From: Mastigias papua
Lineage: Eukaryota > Cnidaria > Scyphozoa > Rhizostomeae > Mastigiidae
Assembly: GCA_964019165.1 (NCBI GenBank)
Contig: OZ025267.1
Span: 2,213,001 to 2,277,000, forward strand
Direction of reading: 5' to 3'
DNA length: 64,000 nt
The translations under genes and the position numbers were made by a program. Under the pieces are notes generated by a model. The model was not told the DNA's origin, did no database searches, and saw only the letters and a program-made list of their open reading frames with translations. How positions within the stretch are numbered: the first letter of the stretch is position 1; the number at the start of each line of letters is the position of its first letter. Below are positions 1 through 12,900 of the stretch, in pieces.

Positions 1-393
1 TTTATTTGTATACATATTTACAAAACAGATAGCTACAAAAATGATACCACAGGGAGCATGCAATTACACAGCAGCCCTGTGGCCACAAAAATAAGAACAC
101 AAATAAATAAGTAAATGAATGGGCCATTCACCCATCATGCAACTCCTCCACCAATGAGGGAGGGCATCTCAAAAATTAATAATAGAGCATTTCAAATTCA
201 CATCTAAGGCCATGCTACAGAATGCCACCAAAACACCCCTGATTATTGGGCATTCAGATAATATCCAGCCATTACCACTATTCCAACCCCCATCTATTTG
301 GGACTTGCAAGTAAAAGTTAACAAAACAAAACAACAAGGAAAAAAGACAATAGTGAGATACACAAAAGAGCCTTTGCCAAGCTCAAATCTAAC
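1..393 (-). other. Start of the first intron of DYNC2H1
   Basis: This stretch follows the donor at 393-392 on the minus strand. I searched its minus-strand frames for the next conserved part of the dynein-2 tail and saw nothing convincing, so it is read as intron. The next exon should lie outside the window. Confidence 0.6.
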
Positions 394-1018
394 CTCTTTG
401 GAAAATTTCAAGGAATTCTGCTGCACGCTTTCTTGTCTTGTGATCTCGTTCAGAAACTGATAGATCACCCCAGTACTGGAACTCATCTTCTGGGGTAAAA
501 ATAGCAGACAGATTTTCCTCATCAATACTGCCATCTTTTCTTCTCACAACTTTTGACCCATCTTTTCTTAACCAACTACCTAAGCCAAATTCAAGCTCTT
601 TGATTAAATTTTGCAATTTCTCATCAATGTGAGTCTCACTCTTTTGATTCTTCAGAAGGCTTGGAGCAAAGAGACTATGAAGTGTATGGTACAATGTTTT
701 TGCTGGGGAACCAAACATTGATGATACAAGAACAACGTTATGCATATTGTCAGGATTTATCACGCATAGCTGTGATTTGAAGAAAACCAAGAATCCATCC
801 TCAGTGTCTTTTGGTTTTTCAATTTCATTGAAAAGCTCAAGAGCTTTAGGGCTCTTTCTAAAGAAGACTGTCAGCACAGAACAACTACTGTCATCCAGGA
901 ATGCATTCAGTGCTGTTGATGTTGCTCCGCTGTGAACTGCTTGGTCCACATCTTTTAGCCCAAAAAAGTTCCCTACAGTTGAAAGGATGTAATCCTTTCG
1001 TTTATCTTCCGACGGCAT
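394..1018 (-). CDS. DYNC2H1: Cytoplasmic dynein-2 heavy chain, first coding exon (partial gene)
   Basis: This exon encodes the first 208 residues of the heavy chain of dynein-2, the motor for retrograde intraflagellar transport in cilia. The start MPSEDKRKDYI followed by a GNFFGL motif, then LVFFK, VLVSSMFGSP, LFAPSLLK and KLQNLIKELEFGLGSWLRK, matches in order the N-terminal tail of animal DYNC2H1 (human has QNYFGL, VLVFFK, ILVSSMLESP, VFAPMLLK and LQNLLSELEAGLG). The ATG at 1018 is the first possible start, because an in-frame TAA lies just upstream. The exon ends at AGAG followed by a GTTAG donor (393-389), leaving phase 1, and the frame stops at once inside the intron. The family protein has more than 4000 residues, so over 95% lies beyond the left edge. 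The exon covers only part of the tail; no AAA+ motor sequence is visible here. Confidence 0.93.
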
Positions 1019-2128
1019 ATCTAGTTAGCGCGATGGGCCTAAAAAGAAAAGGACTGCTAGCATATTCCATGTGGATAAAATATTGCAATGCTAAAATGTT
1101 TCTAACAATCATCCAAAAAAGTCATCCTAAATTCACTCATTTTCATAGTTTGTCAACAGAGTGAGGTGCAGCTTATCTCTAGACTACACCATTCTTTTAC
1201 ACATCCGCCATAAATTTGCAATATAATTTAATTTACAATATAATTTACATTTTTTATTAATGTAAATACTAAGTGATATTCGACAGAAATTAGAAATGTG
1301 GTATTAGGATTCTTGCAATTTCCTTCATGTAAAACCAAGAAGACTTAAATGTAGTTCATGGCAATACGAAATAGATACCTCCATAATATGAAGCAAACTA
1401 CCCAATATAGCAATATAGCGTAAAATATTCAATTTTTTCTCTTTCGTATATGCAGCCATAAGTCCTAACAACCCATATGTTGCTATAATACAAATGTCCG
1501 GTGTTTACATTCATAATGAAGTGAATTATTATTCCCCCGCAGAGGCATATCTAGGAAAGGTACTCGCAGCGAACTGCCTGTTGATAAACTCTCAGCTGGT
1601 CATTGAGGAAGGGGGTGACCAAACCAGCCAGATAATTATTGAATAACTATGTCAAATATTCATAAATATTAATAACCAGAAACTGAGCAACCAGTAAATA
1701 ACTTCAACTCAAATATTAGTTCAAATATTGGTAGGGGAATAAGTATCTTAATGGAAAATTTTAATCTGTGTAACGAGATCGCAAAAGACGCATTTGATAT
1801 GCACAAATAGCTGCTGATGCTGGCGAAGAAAAAATCTTATTAACTTTATAAATCGTGTGTCGTATATATTTATGCATGTTGTATTACCTACTATCATACA
1901 ATAAGGCTACTGGCATTGCAAGTTGATCACAAATTGCAAAAGCGTCTTCATAATATGAAGCTAGAGATGTAAGAACAGGGGGACAACGAGACACTTGCTT
2001 CCCAATGTTTTCAAATAATGGAACATTTGTCCCTAAAATGATAAAATAAGTCTTTCCTCTATAAACAAACCTATAAATGAGGTACTAACAAATTCTCAGA
2101 GTGCCCCTTTCATTTTTGGGTGAACATA
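1019..2128. other. Intergenic stretch upstream of DYNC2H1, no gene seen
   Basis: AT-rich sequence between the DYNC2H1 start codon and the first MITE. It must hold the DYNC2H1 5' UTR and promoter (read leftwards), but I see no TATA box or other clear core element and no conserved open frame. Confidence 0.4.
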
Positions 2129-2303
2129 GACGCTTTTTTATAAGGAACCTAGCCCAAGGCATAGTTCCAAAAATTCCTTATTTTTGGACATCCAATGGTC
2201 AAATTCCAGCACTAATAGTTCTTTATTATATTATATTATAGTATATTATAGTGTATAGTATTATATTATAGTTCTTTAATAGTTCCTTAATTTCACTGCA
2301 CGT

Positions 2304-2411
2304 CAATGGCGTAATGGAGACACTCGGCGGCCTAAGGAAGTAAGGACGATGGGGCCCTTGGTCGGGGGCCCTTTTTTCAACTAAGGTGCCATAAACTGCG
2401 TTACGCCACTA
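2304..2411. mobile_element. Short hAT-like element nested in a MITE
   Basis: Inverted ends, caatggcgtaat at the left against gttacgccact at the right, enclose about 108 bases including gggcccttggtcgggggccc. The flanks duplicate the host sequence: ctgcacgt at 2296-2303 and ctgcacat at 2412-2419 (7 of 8 identical). An 8-base duplication is the hAT hallmark. The host MITE sequence reads on across the insertion, which supports the borders. Confidence 0.55.
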
Positions 2412-2683
2412 CTGCACATCCAGTGCCATAAAGACCGTACAGACTCCTGTAAAATATTGAAATTTTGAATTTTGCCTTTAATTTTGGCTATAACTTAAGA
2501 CTAAACACACAAAGAAGGTAGGAAAGAAGTTTTATATATGTTAAAACACAATGTCAAAATGTAAAAACATAAAGCATACTCAATGAAGCACTTTGACACA
2601 AGCATTACAAACAATCTATGAACGGATTTTTGGCTGCAAATGAATGGAGCCGGCTTCCTAATTCTTGATTGTAGGTTCCCTAT

Positions 2684-2962
2684 GGGCGAGTGGCCAAGTG
2701 GCTAGAGCGCTTGACTGCTGAGCAAAACTTCGATGGTTCGAGCCAAAGTTCGAGCCAAATCCTCAGATCATAGTTGGAATGTTCGCCCACTGTCCACCCA
2801 GAAGCAAATGGGTACCTGGTGGCAAGACTGGGGAAGTTAAAGGCGGCGAGGAAAGACACTGGCCACCCTACCTCACTATGCCGGTGGCTCAGGGTAAGTG
2901 TCCCTCTGACGGGCACTCCCCAAAAGTACGGAATCGTACATGGGACTCACCTCTACCTTTAT
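2684..2962 (+). mobile_element. tRNA-derived SINE, copy 1
   Basis: The 5' head is tRNA-like: box A TGGCCAAGTGG at about 2691-2701 and box B GGTTCGAGCC at about 2734-2743, as in tRNA-Ser/Leu-derived SINEs. The body matches copy 2 at 9575-9846 throughout, ending in a short ctctaccttt tail with no poly(A). A 13-base target duplication flanks it: gtaggttccctat at 2671-2683 and gtagcttccctat at 2963-2975. This copy has a 13-base internal repeat of ttcgagccaaa next to box B that copy 2 lacks. Apparent open frames here are only SINE sequence. Transcription would be by RNA polymerase III. Confidence 0.9.
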
Positions 2963-2999
2963 GTAGCTTCCCTATGAAATGGCTCCTTATAAAAAGCAC

Positions 3000-4066
3000 T
3001 TTTCTTATACTCTGTACTCTCTTACCAGGATCCTCTCTGCACTTCTCTGTTTACAGTAAATACAGTATTACATACAGTAATTTTGACGCGCTTGGGTGTA
3101 GCTTTTAAAATATAGGGTGTGGCGGAAATGCCCATCAACCCCTGTGCCTCTGTACCATTGAAATGCCTTCCACCTTTTTGTTCCAGGGTAAATCAGTGGT
3201 GTCGTCCTAAAATCGTAAGAAGGGGTGCTGTTAGTGAAGAAATCTTGGACCACATCCTTAATGAATGCAGCTGTTCTTGACCACTCCCCCTTCATAGCTG
3301 CCAGTCCTTAGGTGAATCCATAATTCAATACATGACATACTGTGAAAAAGATGTTATGACTGAAAGTGCTCCTTTTGTAGTCATGTCTTGTCATGCGATA
3401 TCTTTGAACGGGGGCTGAGCCCCCATAAAATGTCAAAAATGTTAAGAAGGGGTACTGAGCCCCCTTTACTTTATCTAGGTGTAAATCACTGCTACAAAAG
3501 TAATTGGGAAGTTGAGAAATAACGATAATATATTTGCTTTGGTGAGGCAAACACTGGCAAATATTATGTCTGGTGGACACAAATCAGAATTGTGAAAAGA
3601 GATTCTGGCAAAATACTAGCTAGAAATACTTATGATGCTAGGCATAAAGTACCCTGATTTTGTTGCATGCCACACAGAGGATAAATTCAGTGACAAGACA
3701 TTCACTGTTTCATCACGTTCATAGTTTTGTTATGAAATGCCTCGAGTGATACAATGGACGAATCCTACAGTATATTTTCTTTTGGCAACCTATCACTTTT
3801 GGCAGATATCGCACCCTCATCCATGTACTATATGCAACAATGAAGTTCAATTGTAATGCGACGTGAAACACCTGCCCTGAAAGTGGTGGAAATGGTTATT
3901 ACTCTATAGCTACCATCTCGTAACTTTAATGGATTTGGAGTGATCAGTTTTACCTTACTCCGATATATCGTTTTCGTGCCAGGAAATAAACATAGCCATT
4001 GTTCCCAATCCCCGTGGTAACAGTCCTAGGGCGTGTTCATAGAGAAGGAGACCGCCCTTCTCCGAC
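3000..4066. other. Intergenic stretch before KLF-A
   Basis: No conserved frame is visible. It contains short repeated phrases (ggggctgagcccccat, then ggggtactgagccccc, at 3413-3465) typical of degraded inserts. The last few hundred bases must hold the KLF-A promoter and 5' UTR; a CCAAT-like cccaatcc lies at about 4004-4011, but no TATA box is clear. Confidence 0.4.
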
Positions 4067-7000
4067 ATGGAATCGGGCCACTGCAAAATCGAAGAAGACG
4101 AAGAGCCAATACCAGCCAAAAAACCGAAACAGACTCAAGATCAAGCCTGTCAAGTTGATGGGATCCCAGGTTTTATATTTTATATTTTCTAGCTATTTTT
4201 TGATTGCATTGCAAGTTTTTCTATTGACATATCTATGGACGCTTGAAAATAGGCCTAAAACAACAGACGAAACGGCTGCACATTCGGCAACGGACAGTTG
4301 TATTTGACCCCTGAATTAATACCATTTTGATTAGAAATCTAACATTTTGCAGCTTTGGAAACGCAAACAACATTGTGCGATGCATGTACTTCGACATCAA
4401 GGTTAGTTATATAGCATTTCATTGCCCGCTACGTTGTTGCGAGACCCTTTGATTCTCCAACATTACCTGAGGGTGGAGCGTCTGCTTTGGGTGCGGCCAT
4501 GTCTCTAGACCTCGCCTAACTTTGTTTGAACTAGCAACTGGCTGTTGTTTGATGATTGAAAATGCCTCGGTTGCTGCAGATATTATCTGGCTGTCTTTTT
4601 TAAAGGTTGGTTTTTATTCTGATGAAAGTAATCAGAGCCAAGGTTTCTGGACCCTTGTTGTGCACGGAAATAATTGTTTGCTTTAGCGCACTTATCGTAT
4701 CTTTAAATTCCTCTACAATTACTGAAAATGTAGCTACGCATAAGTAGATAAGACCCTGTTGTAATCACTCCCAAGAACTTCGTGACTCATTGCGTACTTA
4801 GTCATTTTCCAGCGAAATCTGGTTTTTGCCACATACGTTTGTCATCTACCTTGATCTTAAGGTTCGTAGTCAGTTATAGGCTGCTTGTAATGGATGATTG
4901 TTAGGTTTCATCGCATAGAGATATCAAGGGGATTTTCCCTAGCATATGTTGAACGTACTTTATTGTTTACTATTCCCAGAACTTAATTTTGCTAATGTCC
5001 TGTGAATCGTGGGTCTGGTTTGATTTGAGGAGAATCATGTGGCTTATTCATTAACTTTTGTGTTTAGCATACTTGGCGTATCTAAGCCCAAACTAGTTGT
5101 TTCTTATATTTAGTAAATATGAATTCCAAAATGCAGGTGTTTCTAGTAGTCATCGTAAACTTAGTATGGTTTAATTTTGCACAATGTGAAGGTCAAATGT
5201 AAACCAATGATAGACAGATTAACAGGCTTTATCAAACATTGTAGTTATGCTATTTGTTGTTTGTTGGTTGGCCTTAATTAGTTTTTCTAGCTATCCTTAT
5301 CGTGCCAACCTTAAATTAATAGATTATTATTATTGTTGTTATTGTAACCAGATGATTTCCAACTGCAGAAGGCACTCTCTGTGGGTAAAAATTTATGAAG
5401 TTAGAGAATAAATGCTTCTTAGAGCCAGCAGTGCTACCTCTGAGTAAAAGCACACTTTTGGTACAAGCCTACACATTTTTCTAGCAATGTGTGTTTTTGT
5501 TTCTTTGGATGCCTAGATAGTAGCGGCTATAGTTTATAGATAATGTCTCATCCTTTAATGACAGCTGGGTATGTATCCAATGGCATGGCATCAGTAATTT
5601 ATTGGCAATTGCCATTGAATGGGTCAAAAACTGTAGCATTATACTTTCAAGACGTGCATGAGAATGGCTTTGTATCTACAATGTTTTTGTACTATTTGAC
5701 AAGGCATTCTGTGGTAAACTTGTTAGTGACAGTTCATGTTGCAAATCCTTATGAAGAAAAGGAAGACCACTAATAGGGTGGAAGAACCATTAGTAAGCTG
5801 GAAGAAAGGCACCAAAACATAATGGAACATAGAATTGGCAACTGTAGAGAGAAATGCAAAGGATAAGTAGTTTTAGTTATGACGCCATGGGACTTGAGAA
5901 TTTTGTTCATAAAGGATAACAGAATGTGAAGATGATTACTATTTTCAATGACATTTGCTCATATATACATTAGTAACCTCATGCACATGATCAGCTTATA
6001 GGTTTAATTGTTTTATTCATTTATGCTTTTGTGTGGAGTATCTTCCTGATAATTTGTGGTTTATGGATCAAATAGCATAACTGCCACATCAAGGAGAAAA
6101 TGCAAAACCAAGGAGATGTAATCATATATGCTTTGGAGAAATTTACACTTCCAGTGTGAGGGTTTTGGAAATGTTTGACAAAATATGGCTTTCATTTTGA
6201 ATCCAGTGGTATAGGCAGCAGACTGAGAGTAGTCCTCCCAACAGAGTTTAGAAATTGGAAGATATCATTTATAATGCTTAATTCCCTTGAAGCTCAAAGG
6301 AAAGTAGATTACTAACAAATGGTCTTATGTAGTAATATTGATGCCCCCCCCCCCAGACATCAGTAGACATATAGATATATAGATTGTTCTTTGTTCATTT
6401 GATTTGAGTTTGAATCACCTTTGGTAGCCACATATGGGTTCCATTAATAATATGTTTGGAAAGGATGATCAGGATATGCAAACAAAAAGTGCTCTGATAA
6501 ATGAGCTCCTTGAACAATTTAAGTACTCTGTTTTGCACCTGTTCTATGAGTACATGCCTTTGACTTCAATAGTTTGGGTGCTCAACATAGCATCCTAGAT
6601 GCATAATTTTAGGCATGCCTCAGTTGCTTGCACCTGGTCGAGTGCCTTTCCAGGCAAAATATTTACTTAGATGTCTAAGGGGCTGTTTGTGGAGTTGTGT
6701 TTCAGTGAAGTAGATAGGCTGATGTCCCCAAAATTGCATTACACCTCTGATAGTGATTTATTGATATTTACTTAAACATTTGTACATGAGTTGACATTAT
6801 TCTACATGAATTATTGTTTGTAGCTTAATGATGCTATTTTTTGATGTATATGTGTGTGTTTTCTTTATTCTATGTTAGCTGTTCATTATCAGTCCATATA
6901 TCTATGATGCATTCTTCAATTTTAACAAAGCAATCAACTTTAAGATTCCACATAGGTCTTGGCACATCATCCATATGGTGCCATCTTTTCAAGCAACAGC

Positions 7001-7679
7001 TCTTTACTCAAAGATGTAGTGTGCAAGAGCATATTTTATTTTCTATTCCCACTTTTTCAAGCAATAGTTGCATTCTGTAGTCACCAACAGACTGTTCCCT
7101 GATTTTCTTAATTTTGATCCATTTTGAAGCTAACCTGTGCTATTTGAATGCTGACCATTGCCTATACATGAGATTTCCAGTGAGGAATCTTCAGATAATT
7201 GAGAATTGCAACCTGCTGTATCAGAACAGGAACTGTGTAAATAGCATCTGTTGTGGTTTCATGTATTTTGTTATTTTTTATTCTGTCACCTTACTGAATG
7301 ATTTATCAAAGTTGAAACATAGTTAGAATGTGCATAGCAATCAGATAGTAACACTTATTACCACAAGAAACAGAGTAGCATTCCATTTTAGAGTTGTTTG
7401 CATTTGTTCATGATATGTTTTGTGTTGACTAGAGTTTTATTTGTTCACAGTCCAAGTGATTTTGAAAAGGAACCAAGATTCAATGTGCCCATAAAGGTAT
7501 GCTACTTATCTTCAGCATACCAGTCTTTTTTCATTACCTTCTTATACCCACTGTAAGAAAATAAATTGAACTCTGTATTATATATATAAATATTGTAAGC
7601 CAGCCAAATACAGATTACCTGTTAGCGAGATTTGTATTTGTAGATTTGTAGATTTAAATATGATATGAGATGAAGTTTG

Positions 7680-7761
<82 letters not shown>

Positions 7762-9876
7762 GGCTTTATTAATTGATATGTATTATTTTTGGTTTGCAAT
7801 TTTACTATTTTCTAAAATTTTCTTGTAATGATTTCTATATATTGAATATAGAAAGAGGATATCGATACAGATATCCATCGTCAGAGTACTACGATAATCT
7901 ATCCCCGTACAGAAACTGATGCAAATGGAGATGAAAAGGTTGGAATATGAATTTCTTCTTTACTTATTTTTTGAATTGTTTCATATGGTATACACACAAT
8001 GAACATCTTAATTATAAAACCAACAGAAATATCAATATCACAAGTAGATTTGCATGGTAATATATGTTTTATGGAGCATTTCAAGCGCTTCTGAAGTATA
8101 GTAACATTGCCTGCAAGCTTTTGCATATGAAATTTTGATTATTAGATATATAGAACTGTAGCGTTAAATAGGCTTTAGAATAAATATATCTTTTATATCA
8201 TTTCAGTTAATGAGCTTGAATATAACAATCAAAAATTCTTTTTGACCGCTGAGTCTATTTCAGAGAATTTTATCCCTCCTTTGATGCATTCATCCTTCTC
8301 TCAAAATTTTAACAATCTGGTTTGTTCTTCCTTAAGTCTCCCATTATCAATTGGGACAATCTCTGTCATTCCTCTATCTTATGTGGCTTTGATATTTCTA
8401 GTGACCTTTTGGCCAATACGCCGCAAATTCCTTATAACTGTCTTTCCTTTGTAGATTATTGTCCCAAATCCAATTTGAATTCTCGTGTATTAGAACGGTC
8501 TCGTGGCAGGAGCCAGTGGCTTCTGAGCCATGACTATCTAGCATCGGTCATTTCTTTAGGTCATATGGCCATATTCTAAGTGTGGCCATTACCTCTTATT
8601 GTTGGAACAGCATGCACTATGTAAGGCAGTTTCCAGAAGTAAACAATACGCAGTGTTATCGACGTTCTTTAAATACTTTCACGATATATTTTCATAGGCT
8701 TGTGTGGTGCTTCCTACGACTTATGTTTATTTTTAGATGAGTATTTGAATTGAGGTGTTCTTGGCGTGTAAAATATACAAATACGAAGCACCTTGACTAT
8801 AGCTAGTGGAGCAATGCGGGAACCTTTTACCTGAAAATCGTAACGTTACGTTTAAAAGTTCCATGCTGACACTTTGAGGTTTATTTTCTAATTACAACCG
8901 GATGGGATTTGACATTTGGTTTTCGTATGCATTACCGTTATCTTCCCGTTAAATTACCAGACTTGTTAATCAGTAAGTTTTCATTCCCTTTAAGATTTGT
9001 GACTTAGCCCCTTCAATGTTCGCTGGATACATGTTTTTTTATAAGGAACCGCATTATAAGTAACCTACATGTAGAATGCTGAAGTATTTAAAAATTTATA
9101 CTACTATAGGAAAATTCTCTAAGGAACTTTTCAATTTGAAGAATTTTTATAACAGCAAACAATGAAGAAGTGAACCGGAAAACTGTAGCTATCAATTCAA
9201 TCTTGGGAAAATTGTGCAGTCATCCATTAGCATAATACATACATCCATTTTTGTCAAAGAAAAGGCACTTCTGACTCCCTTGCTACCTTAGGAAAAGGCA
9301 GGAGGGGTACTTGTTCCTTGCATCCTTCCTCTCCAGCGTCCCTGTGCGTTCGTTCGCCTGAAGTGAAATATTGCGAGTTTGGCTCGACCCCATTCTTTTT
9401 GGCCGAGGACTCAGCCAACTGCCCTACAGTAATGTCTAGAATTCTCATCAGAAGATTGCGTTCCTAACGAAAATGTTTAGTTTACGAATTTTCGGGCGGA
9501 TGTTGTGCTCAGTTACTAGGATCCTCAACTGAAAGGATTGCAGAATGCAATAGCATCTTTCCTAGAGCATCGGGTAAAAAAGGTAAAGATTAGTCCCGTA
9601 TACGATTCCTTATGTTAGGGAGTCCCTATTTGAGAAGACACTTGGCCTTAGCTGCCGGCATAGTGAGGTAAAGTTGCCAGTTCCTTTCCTCGCCGCCTTT
9701 ATCTTCCCCAGTGTTGCCTCCAGGTACCCATTTACTGCTGGGTGGATCGTGAACGAGCGTCCCAACTATGATCCGAGGGTTTGGCTCGAACCATCGATGT
9801 TTTGCTCAGTAGTCAAGCGCTCTAACCACTTGGCCACTCGCCCGTATAGAGCATCAGGAGGAAAACCATAACAGAG

Positions 9877-9926
<50 letters not shown>

Positions 9927-12900
9927 AAGCACCTCATGCATGTAATAGCTTTAATTCTACATAGCATTGTGGCTCAACCATAGGAGAGCATCTTAGTATA
10001 AACCTACGTTGTTTTAGAGCGTACACAGGCGATGGTTTTCGAACTATCTATAAGACAAGATAGCTTTTCACTTTAAGTGTTTTGGAATCAATAGCCAGTC
10101 AGTCTTTCCGTCATTATTGAACACTTCATACGCCTGGTATGATACGAGAAATTTTCTTTCGATGTGCAGATTTATTTACTTCTTTTTTTGCAGTATTGAA
10201 GCTTAGTTGATACTTAATGCACACATTTGACCCTGGGGTCTCATTTGCTTTCCAACCCGCTGACCTAGTTGTGTTCCTTCGCAGTGTATTCATTGCCAGG
10301 AGGCTGCTGCAGCTGCCGCAACACAAAGAGCGTCAAATAGGGAAGCCATCACTATCCAAGGCACTTTGTACTACCAACCCACCGGCAGCACTCTTGATCA
10401 GGTATGCCTTACCCAGATTGTATTTGTTTTGTACTGGTGGGCCACAAACCGGTAATTTAAAAGACTGGTCCAATACAACATCCCCATCGCCCATATGCAG
10501 ACCAAAAACAGTGGTCTTAACAAGGAATACAATATAAACCCGTTGGTAATAACCTTTATTTATAAGGAACCTACACGCTTTTTTATAAGGAACCACGTTA
10601 TGAGGAACCTACCTTTAGAATGCCAAAATAGTTAAAGGACTTATACTACTAAGAGAAAATTCCCTAAGGAACTTTTCAAAGTGAAAAATTTGTATAGCAG
10701 CAAACAATCAATAATTAGAAAGCCGGTTCCTTTGTTTGTAACCAGAATCCGCATAGATTGTATGCTATGCTTGTGTCAAGTGTTTTATTGACGTTCTTTG
10801 TGTTTTTAGTCTTCAAGTTATAGCCAAAATTCGAATTTCAATGTTTTACTTTTGTCTTTACTATTGTTATGTCATTAAATGTGCAGTGAAAATTAGGGAA
10901 CTTTTAAGGAACTTTTAGTACTATAGTTTTATCATTGCAGGTCCAAAAATAAGAAACTTTTGGAACTGGGCCTTGAGCTAGGTTCCTTATGAAAAAAGCG
11001 TGTATGACCGGAAATTGTATATATAGATTTCAGTTACCCTGGTATTCTAGCTAATTTCTTACACATGGTTTCACTCTATACCCAATGAGAAATAAAGCCA
11101 ACCTGTTCACCAGTCAACCCCATTCATTTATGCTATAAAAGGATAACATACGTAGCTCTGATAGGATAAGATTTCAGTTAGGAGCCTGCGCACTGGTCGC
11201 TGATATTACCTAGCCGCACAAGAACATGAACAAGCTCATTTCAAAATATTAGGTTCTTATCTACAGGCTTTTACTATAGTAGGTGGTATTACAGTTATGA
11301 AAGTTTCTTACCAAAAGACCAAGAGCATGGAAACATATTGCGCTAGAGCAGCGTTTCCTGTAGGAAGTGGGTGCGGTTTTTGAAAATTGTCCTTTGGGCT
11401 CCGCCTGCAAGCTCTTGATAACATGTTTCTTTGAAAGAGTGTGTTCAAACAGATATCATCTAAAAACGCAATCCTAAAAATAGTTTCTTTATCTTTATCT
11501 TAAAGCATTTTGAAGTCCCCGCACTATAATAGGAAAAACAACAGACCAGCTTGTGATAGAAAAGGGTAATTTCAAAGCGCTATTTTACTAGCTGATGCCC
11601 ATTCGTCTACTGATGACTCTGTCTAGACGATGCACGATAGACTGTGGTCTATGGAAGAACTTTATTTGGCAGTTTTTCTTTTGTATTTTAGCTGGAATGC
11701 TTCGCGTTTGCCATTTTGCCCCTTTTGTCTTCCCTCGCTTTTACCCTCAACCGCTTTTCATCGTCCCCTCGCTTTAGGCCAATTCACAGACGAGATACTT
11801 CTTGCTTGCTCTGTTGCACTCATGTTATAGTCTTCCAGTCAGAAAAAATATTCAGAGGCGCGCTGTGCTCAATAGATATTTCTTGACAAAACCCCGTGGA
11901 GAGTAACTCTTCATTTCTCGGTACAGCACGGAAAAGGTCAGCCACTTAATTTTCGTGTTGGATTAAAATGAAAGATCAATCGATGTCCTGTTCGGAAACC
12001 GTGCAGAACAATAACAATATATCAAACTGTTCTCTTAAAACTCTTATTAGGAATACTCAGAATAGTTTGGAAAAGATTAGTTGGAACACATGGGAGTTTC
12101 ATTTGAAAATTAAAGGATTTCAGGGTACTTTTCTTTGTACTAGGCCATTGCTATCTTCTATTCTATAGTTTTGGTATTCCAGTGTAATGTATTTTTGCTC
12201 TATCTTAAAACCAGAAGAACGCAGTATAGAAGTTTATTCTTTTCTGGTATTGTCTGGTATTGTATCTTAATTTTTTCAAGAAAGCCGCTACCTTAGGCAC
12301 TGTCATTAAGATCCATTGGAATGTGAGGACACACTACTTCCAGCCAGTGTAACTCTTAATTTCAAACATTGTGTATAATGGGATATTGGAATAACACTGC
12401 GCAATGTATTTTGAGGGAATAAAACTAGTTCATGTTTTCAAGATTAAACGCAGATCACCTCGATATTTTTGAATAATATTTCTTCTTCTTCTGAAAACCA
12501 TGTCGGATTCCGAGGTCCCTCATTCTAGAAACTCTTCATTTACACTTTTCTTCCATCCTTCTTTATTTTCATCTGCGTTTAGAGTCTCATATCCTTGCTG
12601 CTTGTGATAATAGTTCATGATGTAATATAATAAATATGGTATAATGTAATATAATATAATGTAATATAATATATAATATAATATAATATACTATACTATA
12701 CTATGATATACTATAATATAATATATATATTATGTAGTATACTTTAATATAATATAGTACAATATAGTATAATATAAACGTTATAGAGAGGTATTACATT
12801 CTGTTATTCGATTTGCAGTATTTGGAGTCTAGTTTTCGAGTCCATTTTCGATTCCAGTATACAGTGGTTTCTCGTTTATCAATGGGGTTACGTTCTAGGA

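Larger units (their letters stand above)
2129..2999 (-). mobile_element. TA-target MITE (CACGC family), reverse copy with two nested insertions
   Basis: The left end follows a TA and reads GACGCTTTTTTATAAGGAAC. The right end is a decayed complement of it, ctccttataaaaagcac. The interior (agcccaaggc, then attccttatttttgga) is the reverse complement of the right half of the intact copy at 10574-11002. The element is long because it carries a 108-base hAT-like insert, a SINE and an expanded tattata tract at 2223-2275. Removing the two insertions and their duplicated targets leaves about 460 bases, close to the 429 of the intact copy. TA duplication and terminal inverted repeats suggest a Tc1/mariner-type non-autonomous element. 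Confidence 0.7.

Noticed and set aside
2684..2760. Functional tRNA-Ser or tRNA-Leu gene
   Set aside because: Boxes A and B are present, but acceptor-stem pairing is absent, and the sequence continues into a repeated SINE body with target duplications.
2680..3108. Three overlapping frames of 67-109 codons
   Set aside because: They cover the SINE and its MITE host; the similar frames at 9674-9871 are the second SINE.
4154..4401. Alternative KLF-A splice using a donor at 4154 or other phases into exon 2
   Set aside because: Every other phase leads to a stop codon in exon 3; only CAG/gtttta keeps the frame into IKKED and the fingers.
7578..7799. Minus-strand frame with a long Tyr-Ile repeat
   Set aside because: It is the (AT)n microsatellite read as codons.
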